Positions 34,009-42,932 of a stretch of DNA of 64,000 nucleotides are shown here, piece after piece. The position numbers were made by a program, and so were the translations under genes. The DNA lies in contig JBOGHW010000051.1 of the NCBI GenBank assembly GCA_050744865.1, positions 1 through 64,000 on the forward strand. Direction: 5' to 3'. The stretch's first letter is position 1. Each line of letters begins with the position of its first letter. This DNA is from JAKACA01 sp050744865. GTDB taxonomy: Bacteria > Actinomycetota > Acidimicrobiia > Acidimicrobiales > Bog-793. A model generated the notes under the pieces. The model did no database searches. It was not told where the DNA came from and saw only the letters and a program-made list of their open reading frames with translations.

Positions 34009-36672
34009 ATGTCTCGTTTCCCAGGACCCGTTGCGCTTGGGCGCGGAGTAGTCGTCGGACCGGGCGCCTCCGTGCCTGCCGGCGCCGAGGACTGGCCGTG
34101 GGTCGCAGTTGGCGAAGACGTCGTGAACCGGCCCTCCGACGTCGTGTCGGAACTGCACCGGCGCTGGCTCGATCGCAAGCCCGTGATAGTCGAGCTCGTA
34201 GTTCAACCGGTGGCACTCCGGGTGGCGGAGAGGTGCGAACTGCCGCCATGGGAGGTGGCGCCGGACCATGAGTTCTGGCTCGAGCGGTTGCAGTACCTCG
34301 TCTGGTCCAACAACTACGACTGGCGGGATCAAGCGGCTGAGCCGATCTGGTGGCACGCCCGCCGGGCGGTCCGGCTGGGTGCGAGCCCGAGCGACGAGTT
34401 CGACGTCGTTTTGCCGTCAGGCGCGGGCGCCTGGTGTGACGGCGGGCCTCGCGGGCCGGTCGTCGGGTTGGCGGCGGCGATTGTCCACCGCGAGGCGATC
34501 GAGGCTGGATCATTGCGACCTGACGGGGACCGCCAGGCGACGTCGGATCTCGCCGCTGACCAGCGTCGGGCCGTCGAGCACGGAGCCGGTCCGGCACGCA
34601 TCATCGCTCCTGCCGGATCAGGCAAGACGCGTGTGCTGACCGAGCGCCTGCGGCACCTGTTGACCGACCGCCAGCTGACACCCGGCTCGGTATTGGCTGT
34701 CGCCTTTAACAAGCGGGCGGCCGACGAGCTGGTGGAGCGGACCCCGGGCTTGCCGGTTCATATCAGGACCCTGAACTCGCTGGGCCTTGCGATCGTGAAC
34801 GGCACCGGACCGTTTGCCGCCACCACGAGAGCCAGGAGCGTGATCGACGAGCGTGAGGTACGACGGATCCTGGAGTCCGTCATCACTGTTCGTAGGCAAG
34901 TCAACACAGACCCGTGGGTGCCGTACCTGGATGCGCTTTCTGCCATCCGGCTCGGCTTGGCGCCGCCTCCCGTGGCCGAGGAGATGATCCCGGATGCCGT
35001 GGGCATTGCCGATGCCTTCGACAAGTACAGGGCCGTCTTGGCCGATCGAGACGTGCTCGACTTCGACGAGCAGATCTACAGGGCGATCGAGCTGCTGCTC
35101 AGCAGTCCGGACGTCCGGAAAAAGGCGCAGGGCGCAGCTCGCCACCTGCTCGTCGATGAGTTTCAGGATCTGACTCCTGCCCACCTGTTGATGCTGCGCC
35201 TGCTGGCGGCTCCGACGTTCGACGTCTTCGGGGTCGGCGACGACGACCAGGTGATCTACAGCTACGCCGGCGCCAGCCCAGAGTTCCTCATCAACTACGA
35301 CAACTTCTTCCCCGGTGCGGCCGCCTACGCCCTCGAGACCAACTACAGGTGCCCGCCGTCGGTGGTGCGAGGAGCGACAGAGCTGTTGGCGCGCAATCAC
35401 CGGCGTGTCGCCAAGACGATCCAGCCGCGAGCCGGGAGGCCGGACGAGCCGGGCAGTCTGACCGTCAGCTCCCGTGCAGCGGACGAGCAGGCCGGCTATG
35501 TCGCCGAGGAGATAGGACGCCTGTCGGCCGAAGGAGTGGCGATGTGCGACGTCGCAGTTCTCACGAGGGTCAATGTCTCGCTGTTGCCGCTACAGGTCAC
35601 CCTTGCCGAGCGGGGTATCCCGAGTACGAGGCCTATAGGGCGCGAAGTGTTGGAGAGAACCGGGATCCGGACTGCCCTGGCCTACCTCCGCATCGGTGCG
35701 AGCCCGCGGGAGATCAGCCGGGCCGACATCGCCGAGACCATCCGCCGCCCCAGCCGGAAGATTGCCCGCAACGTGAGCGAGATGCTCCGCCGTGACCCCA
35801 CCACCTCGGTGGCGGGCATCAGGCGGTTGGCAGGCGCCCTCTCCGGCAAGGACGTGGACAGGCTCGAGGACTACGCAGACGACCTCGAGACGGTTGCGGA
35901 AGCCGTCAGGAGCGGTAGCACCGCGCAGGCGCTGCGGGTCATCGGCTCGCAGGTCGGCCTTGGTGGGGCGATGGACGCGCTCGACTCGGGACGCCGGGAG
36001 GTCGACCGCTCCTCGCACCTGGACGACTTGGCCGCACTCAGGCAGGTGGCGGTCCTCCATCCTGACCCAAGCACATTCGGGTCCTGGCTTCGGGAACGCC
36101 TGGCGGTAGGGGAGGGGGACGCATCCACCGGCGTCGTCACTCTCTCGACGGTCCACCGCGTGAAGGGCCAGGAGTGGCCGCATGTATTCGTGCTTGGAGC
36201 TTCAGACGGATTGTTCCCACATCGCCTGGCTTCTGATGTCGAAGAGGAACGCCGCATCTTCCACGTCGCCATCACGCGGGCGTCACTGCGCGCCGTGGTT
36301 GTGGCCGACCAGGACCAGCCTTCGCCATTCTGTGACGAGATGCTCGGGCGAGACCCACGGGTTGAGCATGTGTCCAGGACAGACCGCACTTCGTCGATCT
36401 CTCCCGCCCGGCCGGGGGCCCAGCCGGGAACGGCAGGCCCTGGCGAGGAAGGTCGCGAAAAGCTCTCCCGAGCGTTGCGGGACTGGCGGAAGGACACCTG
36501 CACCAGAGACAAAGTCCCGGCGTACGTCGTGCTGTCGGACGCCGACCTCGAGGGCATTGTGACACGCCGGCCCACGACTTTGAGAGAGCTGGCGAGATGC
36601 CGCGGCATCGGGCCACTCAGGCTCGAGAAATACGGCGACGACATTCTGGCTGTGATGGAGTCCGCTGGCTGA
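34009..36672 (+). CDS. UvrD-like superfamily 1 helicase with HRDC domain
   Basis: About 887 residues. An N-terminal region of about 175 residues without recognised domain is followed by SF1A motifs: APAGSGKTRVL (Walker A), VDEFQDLTPAH, QVIYSYAGASPE, TVHRVKGQEWPHVFV and VAITRAS. The C-terminal 75 residues form an HRDC domain (SDADLEGIVTRRPTTLREL to GIGPLRLEKYG). This resembles UvrD2-type helicases of actinobacteria, which unwind DNA during repair. The extra N-terminal part is unlike canonical UvrD. Start ATG 34009 lies seven bases after TAGGGT. Confidence 0.87.
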   Translation: MSRFPGPVALGRGVVVGPGASVPAGAEDWPWVAVGEDVVNRPSDVVSELHRRWLDRKPVIVELVVQPVALRVAERCELPPWEVAPDHEFWLERLQYLVWSNNYDWRDQAAEPIWWHARRAVRLGASPSDEFDVVLPSGAGAWCDGGPRGPVVGLAAAIVHREAIEAGSLRPDGDRQATSDLAADQRRAVEHGAGPARIIAPAGSGKTRVLTERLRHLLTDRQLTPGSVLAVAFNKRAADELVERTPGLPVHIRTLNSLGLAIVNGTGPFAATTRARSVIDEREVRRILESVITVRRQVNTDPWVPYLDALSAIRLGLAPPPVAEEMIPDAVGIADAFDKYRAVLADRDVLDFDEQIYRAIELLLSSPDVRKKAQGAARHLLVDEFQDLTPAHLLMLRLLAAPTFDVFGVGDDDQVIYSYAGASPEFLINYDNFFPGAAAYALETNYRCPPSVVRGATELLARNHRRVAKTIQPRAGRPDEPGSLTVSSRAADEQAGYVAEEIGRLSAEGVAMCDVAVLTRVNVSLLPLQVTLAERGIPSTRPIGREVLERTGIRTALAYLRIGASPREISRADIAETIRRPSRKIARNVSEMLRRDPTTSVAGIRRLAGALSGKDVDRLEDYADDLETVAEAVRSGSTAQALRVIGSQVGLGGAMDALDSGRREVDRSSHLDDLAALRQVAVLHPDPSTFGSWLRERLAVGEGDASTGVVTLSTVHRVKGQEWPHVFVLGASDGLFPHRLASDVEEERRIFHVAITRASLRAVVVADQDQPSPFCDEMLGRDPRVEHVSRTDRTSSISPARPGAQPGTAGPGEEGREKLSRALRDWRKDTCTRDKVPAYVVLSDADLEGIVTRRPTTLRELARCRGIGPLRLEKYGDDILAVMESAG

Positions 36673-37029
36673 CTCTCGCATGCTGCTGCTGCCCGCTCGC
36701 CGCCGCGAGGTGGGCCGTGTGACGCGCAGAATTGGCCTGCCCCCCAAATGTGCGCGTCCGGCGGCCCACCTCGTCAAACTGCCTCGGCGGTATCTAACTA
36801 CCTCCGCCTGATGCACGCCGGTCCGACTAGCGCCCCCTCCGCAGGCCTCGCCGGTCCAACTAACCCCCCGGCCCTCGCCGCTCACCGACCTCGAGCTGGG
36901 ACCTAGGGCAACTCGGTACCCACGAGCCGGTCTCGCTGAGCCCGACGCGCGCTCGCCGTCCCCGATACGATTTGAAGGTGAGCTTGGCGAGGGGCGAGCT
37001 GCGCAGCTCCCCAGTAGCAACGACGCGGC
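36673..37029. promoter_or_regulatory. Intergenic region with a spaced direct repeat
   Basis: No gene seen. Two near-identical 14-mers, CGCCGGTCCGACTA (36816-36829) and CGCCGGTCCAACTA (36849-36862), are 33 bases apart start to start, about three helical turns, fitting a regulator-binding site. TACGAT (36966-36971) followed six bases later by GTG 36978 looks like a leaderless start, but that frame stops after 34 codons and is out of frame with the GGDEF gene. Confidence 0.45.
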
Positions 37030-38832
37030 GTGGCTCGGGTGGCGGCTCGCGCCCCTCGACCGGGTGGCCGCTGCGTGGCTGAGGGCCTGGCGTTCCTTCC
37101 GCTCCTCGAAATCGGAGACAAAAGCAGCGTCGGCTACGAGGTGAGGCTCCGGCCTGCGACGAGCCAGCCGTTCACTGGCGCTGACTTCGAGCGAGCTCTC
37201 GAGGTCGCGCCGGTCGTGAACCCGGCGGTGACGATTCTCGCAGCGACCGACGGCTTGCTCGATGAGCTTGGTGAGTCGCTCACGCAGCGTTGTGTCGCCA
37301 GAGGCGTGCTTCCGAGTGGGTTGGTCTGGCTGTTCGACGCCACCGGCTGGCCAGGAGTGGCTCGCTTCCAGATGGACAGGGCAGAGCGGCTCTCGAGGTT
37401 GGGTTACGGCATCGGTATCCAAGGCGTCGACGTGCGGTCGCTGGCCGAGCCGTTCCTCTCCCAGGTACTGCCTGCCTTCGTCGTCATCGACTCGGCGCTC
37501 AGCTCGCGCCTTGGCAGCGATGCCAGGGCGCGCGCCGAGAGTGCGGCCGTCATGGCGTACTTCGGGCGCCTTGGCGTCCGCACGGTGGTCCGGAACGTGG
37601 ACGACGAGGAGACTGCGCACCTTCTCCTCGAGACCGGATTCCAGATCGGCACAGGTAAGTTCCTGTCGCCACCTGTAGTGCTGGACGCTTCCGTCGCAGC
37701 CGAAGGCGACGTCACCGTCAACCGGTCGTGGTTCAGGCAGCGGACGGTGCGAGTGATCTCTCGCTTCGCGGCTGAGCGGGCTCCGCTTAGCTACCGGGAC
37801 GCCCCCAAGGGAGGTGCGGATACGGGGGACAGGGAGTTTGCCATCGTTCTCGGCGAAGCCGCCCGCCTCTTGCAGGCCGAGCACGATACCCAGCGGATTC
37901 TGGACATCGTGGCGGATCTCTTGCCACGGGTGGTTCCGGTGGACCGCCTGGCGATCTTCGAGGCGGACTGGGACTCGTACACCCTGCGAGCCTGCGTGGC
38001 CGCCGGGGAGGGATTGGAAGGTCTCTCAGATGTCGACGACCTCATGGGCACTGGCATCACTGGGTGGGCGTTCCTGCGAGGCGAGCCGTACAACTGCGGC
38101 GACACTTTCGGCCATGCCGAGGGGGCACATATCCCAGGGAGCAAAGGCGGGCGTTACGACGAGTCACTCCTAGTCATCCCTCTCGTCGCCGGCGATCGTC
38201 GGCTTGGTGCCCTCGACGTCTGGCGAGACGGCCGTGACATGTTCAGCGACGAGGACGTTGAGCGCTGTGCCATCTTCGGCTACTTGGCAGCCGCTGCCTG
38301 GCGCAGCGCACAGCTGTACACAGAGCTCGAGCAGCGGGTGGTCACAGACAAGCTGACCGGGTTGCTGAACAAGCGTTGGTGGGACGAGTTGGCGCCACGC
38401 GAAGCGGCCCAGGCGATACGCAGCGGTTCGACCATCGCCCTGCTCCTGGTCGATCTCGACAACTTCAAGGCGATCAACGACTCATGCGGGCACGCGGTCG
38501 GTGATGTCGCACTGCGAAACGCCGCCCGCGTGCTGGCCGCAGCCGTCCGCTCGGGCGACGCCGCCGTGCGATTCGGCGGCGACGAGTTCCTGCTCGTCCT
38601 TCACAACGCCGACGCTCGAGGGGCTGAGCGAGTGGCCGAGTCGGTTAGGAAGCAACTGTCGGAGCTGGGTCCGGTATCCGACGACGTGGGTAGCGTAACG
38701 GCTTCTGTCGGTGTTGCATTGTTTCCTGCGCACGGCGAGTCGCTCGAGGACGTGGTGCACGAGGCCGACCTGGCCATGTACCGGGCCAAGGCCAAGGGCC
38801 GCGACCAGGTCGTCGTCTTCGGCTCGGGCTGA
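37030..38832 (+). CDS. GGDEF diguanylate cyclase with GAF and degenerate EAL domain
   Basis: 600 residues. The N-terminal part (about 22-225) has an EAL-like fold but departs from the catalytic motif (YEVRLRP for YEALLR; VVIDSAL for KID), so it is probably a sensor. A GAF domain (about 275-425) and an intact GGDEF domain (about 435-600, DNFKAINDSCGHAVGD and AVRFGGDEFLLVL) follow. It should synthesise cyclic di-GMP. The GTG start at 37030 is uncertain: a promoter-like hexamer and GTG 52 bases upstream are in another frame, hinting at a frameshift in the Arg-rich N-terminus. Confidence 0.87.
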   Translation: MARVAARAPRPGGRCVAEGLAFLPLLEIGDKSSVGYEVRLRPATSQPFTGADFERALEVAPVVNPAVTILAATDGLLDELGESLTQRCVARGVLPSGLVWLFDATGWPGVARFQMDRAERLSRLGYGIGIQGVDVRSLAEPFLSQVLPAFVVIDSALSSRLGSDARARAESAAVMAYFGRLGVRTVVRNVDDEETAHLLLETGFQIGTGKFLSPPVVLDASVAAEGDVTVNRSWFRQRTVRVISRFAAERAPLSYRDAPKGGADTGDREFAIVLGEAARLLQAEHDTQRILDIVADLLPRVVPVDRLAIFEADWDSYTLRACVAAGEGLEGLSDVDDLMGTGITGWAFLRGEPYNCGDTFGHAEGAHIPGSKGGRYDESLLVIPLVAGDRRLGALDVWRDGRDMFSDEDVERCAIFGYLAAAAWRSAQLYTELEQRVVTDKLTGLLNKRWWDELAPREAAQAIRSGSTIALLLVDLDNFKAINDSCGHAVGDVALRNAARVLAAAVRSGDAAVRFGGDEFLLVLHNADARGAERVAESVRKQLSELGPVSDDVGSVTASVGVALFPAHGESLEDVVHEADLAMYRAKAKGRDQVVVFGSG

Positions 38833-38879
38833 GCCTTCGCCTGTCCACGGGCGCTGCCGATCCGCGGCAGGATGTCACC

Positions 38880-40550
38880 ATGGACGTTCTCGTGATCGCC
38901 GGCCAGGCGGTGCCGCCTGAGTATCTCTTCGCCCGCAACGACCGCGTCGTCGATCTCCCGTCGGGAGAGGTCTCACCTGTCGTCCTTACAGACCTGAGGG
39001 CACGCCTCCCCAAGCGTGTCACGGTATGTGGACCGAACTCGGCCGAGGTGGCAGCCCAGCTGCACCGTGCGGGGCTGCCAGTCCGCTTGTACACCGACGA
39101 CGCCGTAGCCGGCCGCGCCAACCTGGCTGGGGTGGAAGTCCTACCTCTCACCGACGGGTCCGCCCCGATGGAAGTCGTCGGCTCCCTACTGGAACTAGTC
39201 GGCAACACGCCTCTCATGCGCCTTGACAAGGTCGGTCGAGACCTGCCCTGCCCGCTGCTGGCAAAGCTGGAGTTCCTGAACCCCGGCGGGAGCGTGAAGG
39301 ACCGGCCTGCCGTCGCCATGATCGACCGGGCGGAGCGCGAAGGCCTGCTCGAGCCCGGCGGGACCATCGTGGAGGGGACATCCGGCAACACAGGTGTGGG
39401 CCTGGCCATCGTGGCTGCCCGCAGGCACTACCGCTGCATCTTCGTGATGCCGGACAAGATGGCGCCCGAGAAGATCAGCTTGCTGCGCGCCTACGGTGCA
39501 CAAGTCGTGGTCTGCCCGTCGGCAGTGGCGCCGGACCATCCCGACTCGTATTACTCGGTCACTGCCCGCCTGGCTTCGGAGATCCCTGGGGCATACCACC
39601 CGGACCAGTACCACAACGAGGAGAACCCCGAGTCCCATGTCCGCTCGACCGGCCCGGAGATCTGGCGCCAGACTGCAGGCAGGGTCACCCACTTCGTGGC
39701 CGGGATCGGGACGGGCGGTACTATCAGCGGCATCGGTCGCTACTTGAAGTCGGAGAACCCGGACATCCAAGTGATCGGCGCCGATCCCGAGGGCTCGGTC
39801 TACTCAGGAGGCTCCGGCAGGCCCTACCTGGTCGAGGGGATCGGCGAGGACTTCTGGCCGAGCACCTACGACCCCAAGGCTGTCGACCGCGTGGTCATGG
39901 TGCGCGACAGCGACTCGTTCCACATGGCGCGGCGGATGAGCGTCGAGGAGGGGATCCTCGTGGGTGGGTCGACTGGGACGGCTGTGTGGGCTGCCCTGCA
40001 CCTTGGCCACGAGCTTGGCCCCGGCGACGTCGTCGTCACGCTCGTCCCTGACTCGGGGCGCGGTTACTTGTCCAAGCTGTACAACGACGAATGGATGGCC
40101 GATCACGGCTTCTTGCGCGACCGCGGGCTTACGGTCGCCGATCTGCTCGAGCGTAAAGGGGCAACCCTCCCCGAACTGATCCACGTGCACCCGGACGAGA
40201 CGGCCCGCCAGGCCATCGGGATCATGCAGGAGTACGGGATTTCCCAGCTTCCCGTCGTGCAGGCAGAGCCGCCACTGGTCGAGGCCGAGGTTATCGGTGC
40301 TGTGCTGGAGCGCGAGTTGATGCAGAGGGCCTTCAAGGAAGCCAGCTTGCTCGACAAGTCGGTGAGAGAGGTGATGGCGCCGCCGATGCCGACCGTGGGC
40401 AGCGGCGAGAGCGTCGACGTGGCCGTACAGCGTCTCGAGGACGCCCCCGCTGTCATCGTGATCGACCACGGCCACCCCGTCGGCGTACTCACCAGGACTG
40501 ACGCCCTCAGTTTTTTGGCCGGAGGCACGACGAGACCAGGAGAAGGGTGA
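38880..40550 (+). CDS. cbs: Cystathionine beta-synthase with N-terminal extension
   Basis: 556 residues. The catalytic fold-type II core starts near residue 97 (MEVVGSLLELVGNTPLMRL), has the PLP lysine in NPGGSVKDRPA and phosphate loop GTSGNTG, and is followed by two CBS domains (about 425-550). It condenses serine with homocysteine to cystathionine. The 96 residues ahead of the core (DVLVIAGQAVPPEYLFARND onward) are not part of the standard enzyme. They are either a fused domain or an upstream misassigned stretch, with a start at Met 97 (base 39168) as alternative. The stop overlaps the next gene as TGATG. Confidence 0.88.
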   Translation: MDVLVIAGQAVPPEYLFARNDRVVDLPSGEVSPVVLTDLRARLPKRVTVCGPNSAEVAAQLHRAGLPVRLYTDDAVAGRANLAGVEVLPLTDGSAPMEVVGSLLELVGNTPLMRLDKVGRDLPCPLLAKLEFLNPGGSVKDRPAVAMIDRAEREGLLEPGGTIVEGTSGNTGVGLAIVAARRHYRCIFVMPDKMAPEKISLLRAYGAQVVVCPSAVAPDHPDSYYSVTARLASEIPGAYHPDQYHNEENPESHVRSTGPEIWRQTAGRVTHFVAGIGTGGTISGIGRYLKSENPDIQVIGADPEGSVYSGGSGRPYLVEGIGEDFWPSTYDPKAVDRVVMVRDSDSFHMARRMSVEEGILVGGSTGTAVWAALHLGHELGPGDVVVTLVPDSGRGYLSKLYNDEWMADHGFLRDRGLTVADLLERKGATLPELIHVHPDETARQAIGIMQEYGISQLPVVQAEPPLVEAEVIGAVLERELMQRAFKEASLLDKSVREVMAPPMPTVGSGESVDVAVQRLEDAPAVIVIDHGHPVGVLTRTDALSFLAGGTTRPGEG

Positions 40551-41701
40551 TGAGCGACTCAGACGCCAGACCATACGGGTTCGCCACGCGGGCAATTCAC
40601 TCCGGCCAGGCTCCGGATCCGGTGACCGGCTCGGTCATACCTGCCCTGCACTTGGCCACCACCTACGCCCAGTCGGCTGTCGGCGAGCACCATGGCTACG
40701 AGTACAGCCGTACGGGCAACCCGACGAGGGCCGCTCTGGAGACCACGCTGGCGGATCTTGAGGGTGCGGAGAGGGCTTTTTGTTTCTCGAGCGGCATGGC
40801 GGCCTCGGACAGTCTGTTGCGCTCCTTGCGCCCCGGCGATCACGTCATCATTCCCGACGATGCCTACGGGGGCACCTGGCGGCTGGTCGCCCGTATATAC
40901 GGCGAGTGTGGGATATCCCACACGCCGGTTGACCTGACCCGTCCCTCGGAGGTGGAGGCTGCATGGCGTCCTGAGACACGCCTGGTCTGGGTCGAGACCC
41001 CGAGCAACCCCCTCCTGCGGATTGTCGACATCGAGGCAGTTGCGGCCGTCGCCCATGCCTCCGGCGGCCTGTGCGTCGTCGACAACACGTTCGCCACCCC
41101 GTACCTGCAACAGCCGTTGTCGTTGGGCGCCGATGCGGTCCTGCACTCGGCCACGAAGTATCTCGGGGGCCACTCCGATGTTGTCGGCGGATGCGTGGCC
41201 ACCAGCCACTCCGCCTTGACCGAGCATCTGGCCTTCACGCAGAACGCGACTGGGGCCGTGCCGAGCCCGTTCGACTGCTACCTGGTGCAGAGGGGCCTGA
41301 AGACGTTGGCCGTCCGGCTGGACCGGCAGTGCGCCACCGCTCTGAGCGTCGCCAACCTGCTGGAGGGGCACCCGGCCGTCGCCAGCGTCAATTACCCGGG
41401 TCTCCCTTCGCACGAGGGCCACGATCTGGCCAAGCGGCAGATGAGCGACTTCGGCGCCATGGTGTCGTTCGCGCTGAAGGGCGGCGAGCCGGCAGCCCTG
41501 GAGATGGTCACCAAGACCCACCTGTTCACGTTGGCAGAGTCCCTCGGAGCCGTCGAGTCGCTCATCGAGCACCCGGCCCGCATGACTCACGCCTCGGTCG
41601 TGGGCTCGGCGCTTGAGGTAGACCCTGCGCTCGTCCGGCTCTCAGTAGGCATCGAGTCTGCCGGTGACCTCCTAGACGACCTGAGGCTGGCCCTTGGCTG
41701 A
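40550..41701 (+). CDS. Cystathionine gamma-synthase/lyase (PLP enzyme)
   Basis: 383 residues, fold-type I Cys/Met metabolism enzyme. YEYSRTGNPTR, the substrate-loop FSSGMAA and the PLP lysine in SATKYLGGHSDVVGG are present, as is the conserved TLAESLGAVESL block. With cbs in the same operon it either makes cystathionine from O-acylhomoserine (MetB) or cleaves it to cysteine (lyase, completing reverse transsulfuration). Pairing with cbs favours the lyase direction. The ATG follows AGGAG by seven bases and overlaps the cbs stop. Confidence 0.88.
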   Translation: MSDSDARPYGFATRAIHSGQAPDPVTGSVIPALHLATTYAQSAVGEHHGYEYSRTGNPTRAALETTLADLEGAERAFCFSSGMAASDSLLRSLRPGDHVIIPDDAYGGTWRLVARIYGECGISHTPVDLTRPSEVEAAWRPETRLVWVETPSNPLLRIVDIEAVAAVAHASGGLCVVDNTFATPYLQQPLSLGADAVLHSATKYLGGHSDVVGGCVATSHSALTEHLAFTQNATGAVPSPFDCYLVQRGLKTLAVRLDRQCATALSVANLLEGHPAVASVNYPGLPSHEGHDLAKRQMSDFGAMVSFALKGGEPAALEMVTKTHLFTLAESLGAVESLIEHPARMTHASVVGSALEVDPALVRLSVGIESAGDLLDDLRLALG

Positions 41702-41730
41702 TGCCCGAGGTCCTAACGTCGGGCCGCTAG

Positions 41731-42186
41731 TCAGCGCGGATGCCAGGCGTCCGGCTCGGCGAGCATCTGCACGACGTGCTCGGGTAGATTCCCGGTGACT
41801 ACCTGGTCGAGGGACACTTCGTCGAGCACGCTGCGCAGGCATGAGCGCACTGCGACCCAGACCGACTGCAGGTGCTCGGCGGCGGCTTCGTACGATGCTG
41901 CTTCCGGGCGCACGCCCCGCACCTCGGCGAGCGGGCCTTCCAAGCGCCGAAACACTTCCCCGACGGTGATCTCGGTCGCCGGCCTGGCCAGGTGGTAGCC
42001 CCCCTCGTTGCCGCGCTGGCTCGTCACGATGCCGACGCGTCGCAACTCGTTCAAGATGGCACGGAGGAATCTGACAGGTAGCCCCTGGGCGGTCGCCAGC
42101 TCTTCAGCGGTGAGCGGCTCGGCCCCACGCGCCGCCAGAGTACAGAGAGCCCTGAGGGCGTATTCGACTCGCGCGGAGATGTGCAC
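41731..42186 (-). CDS. Rrf2-family transcriptional regulator
   Basis: About 151 residues. Winged helix VEYALRALCTLAARG, LPVRFLRAILNELRRVGIVTS and the wing RGNEGGYHLARP are typical of Rrf2 proteins. The three-Cys cluster of iron-sulfur members is absent, so it resembles CymR-type sensors of sulfur metabolism. It faces the cbs/gamma-synthase operon tail to tail and probably controls cysteine supply (inference). The GTG at 42186 is chosen since TTGAAT lies six bases upstream. Confidence 0.83.
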   Translation of the reverse strand: MHISARVEYALRALCTLAARGAEPLTAEELATAQGLPVRFLRAILNELRRVGIVTSQRGNEGGYHLARPATEITVGEVFRRLEGPLAEVRGVRPEAASYEAAAEHLQSVWVAVRSCLRSVLDEVSLDQVVTGNLPEHVVQMLAEPDAWHPR

Positions 42187-42246
42187 GCCTAGATTCAACC
42201 CGATGCAGGTCGGCGCCGCGGGGCGGAGTACTCCGGTCTGCGTCGA

Positions 42247-42738
42247 TTAGCCCTCCACCTGGAGGTGGGCGTCGACCATCTCCAGGTAGTTGCCCCAAGC
42301 CTGGCGAGCAGCCTCGCGGTGGGCATCCAGTTCGCCGTCGACCGCAGAGCGGTAGGCTTCGCGGGCGTCGTTGACCGAGCGCAGGTACGAGTCCCTGGCT
42401 ATAGCCATGTTCTCGTTGTAGGTCTTCCTGACCTGAGCCGCCGTCTCGTTGTAGGTAGCCCTCGCCTGCGCGACGATGTCCCGCCGCATGGTCGAGGGTG
42501 CATTGGCTACCGCCTCCTTGTACAGCGCCCACGCCTCGTCGATCATCTGACCGTGGGTTGCTTCCGCCTGAGACTGCATCGCGTCGTAACTCTGACGAGC
42601 TGGCTCCAAAGACTTCTCGAATGACTCCCAGGCACGCTCCACCGCTTCGCGGTAGACCTCCCAGGCGTCGTCGATAATGCCTAAGTACTGGTTGCGCGCC
42701 TCAAGGTCTGCCGCCCTCGTGTCAGCATCCTTGGCCAT
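42247..42738 (-). CDS. Helical repeat protein of unknown function
   Basis: 163 residues, predicted almost fully alpha-helical. Aromatic residues recur roughly every 11 or 22 positions in related segments (DDAWEVYREAVERAWESFE, DEAWALYKEAV, ARDSYLRSVNDAREAY), giving long amphipathic helices like those of apolipoprotein or stress-related helical proteins. No signal peptide. The ATG follows GAGAGGAAGG. Located between the Rrf2 regulator and a helicase gene with no evident operon. Confidence 0.7.
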   Translation of the reverse strand: MAKDADTRAADLEARNQYLGIIDDAWEVYREAVERAWESFEKSLEPARQSYDAMQSQAEATHGQMIDEAWALYKEAVANAPSTMRRDIVAQARATYNETAAQVRKTYNENMAIARDSYLRSVNDAREAYRSAVDGELDAHREAARQAWGNYLEMVDAHLQVEG

Positions 42739-42932
42739 CTGGCACCTTCCTCTCGATCGCCGAACGGTAGTCCTGCTTCGAGGTGATCGACAATGCGACG
42801 GGATCGCAGCGGCGCATCACCAGCACGACGACGAAGCTACTTCAACCCGTCGCTGGATGTGATCCTACAACCGAAGCGAGGAAGAAGGGCCACAAGTTCC
42901 TCGTACCAGGCCGAAGACCCTGATGCCGGGCG

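Noticed and set aside
36283..37884. 533-codon open frame on the minus strand opposite the helicase and GGDEF genes
   Set aside because: It spans two well-supported genes and their spacer, is Arg/Ser-rich without any domain, and follows from GC-rich codon structure.
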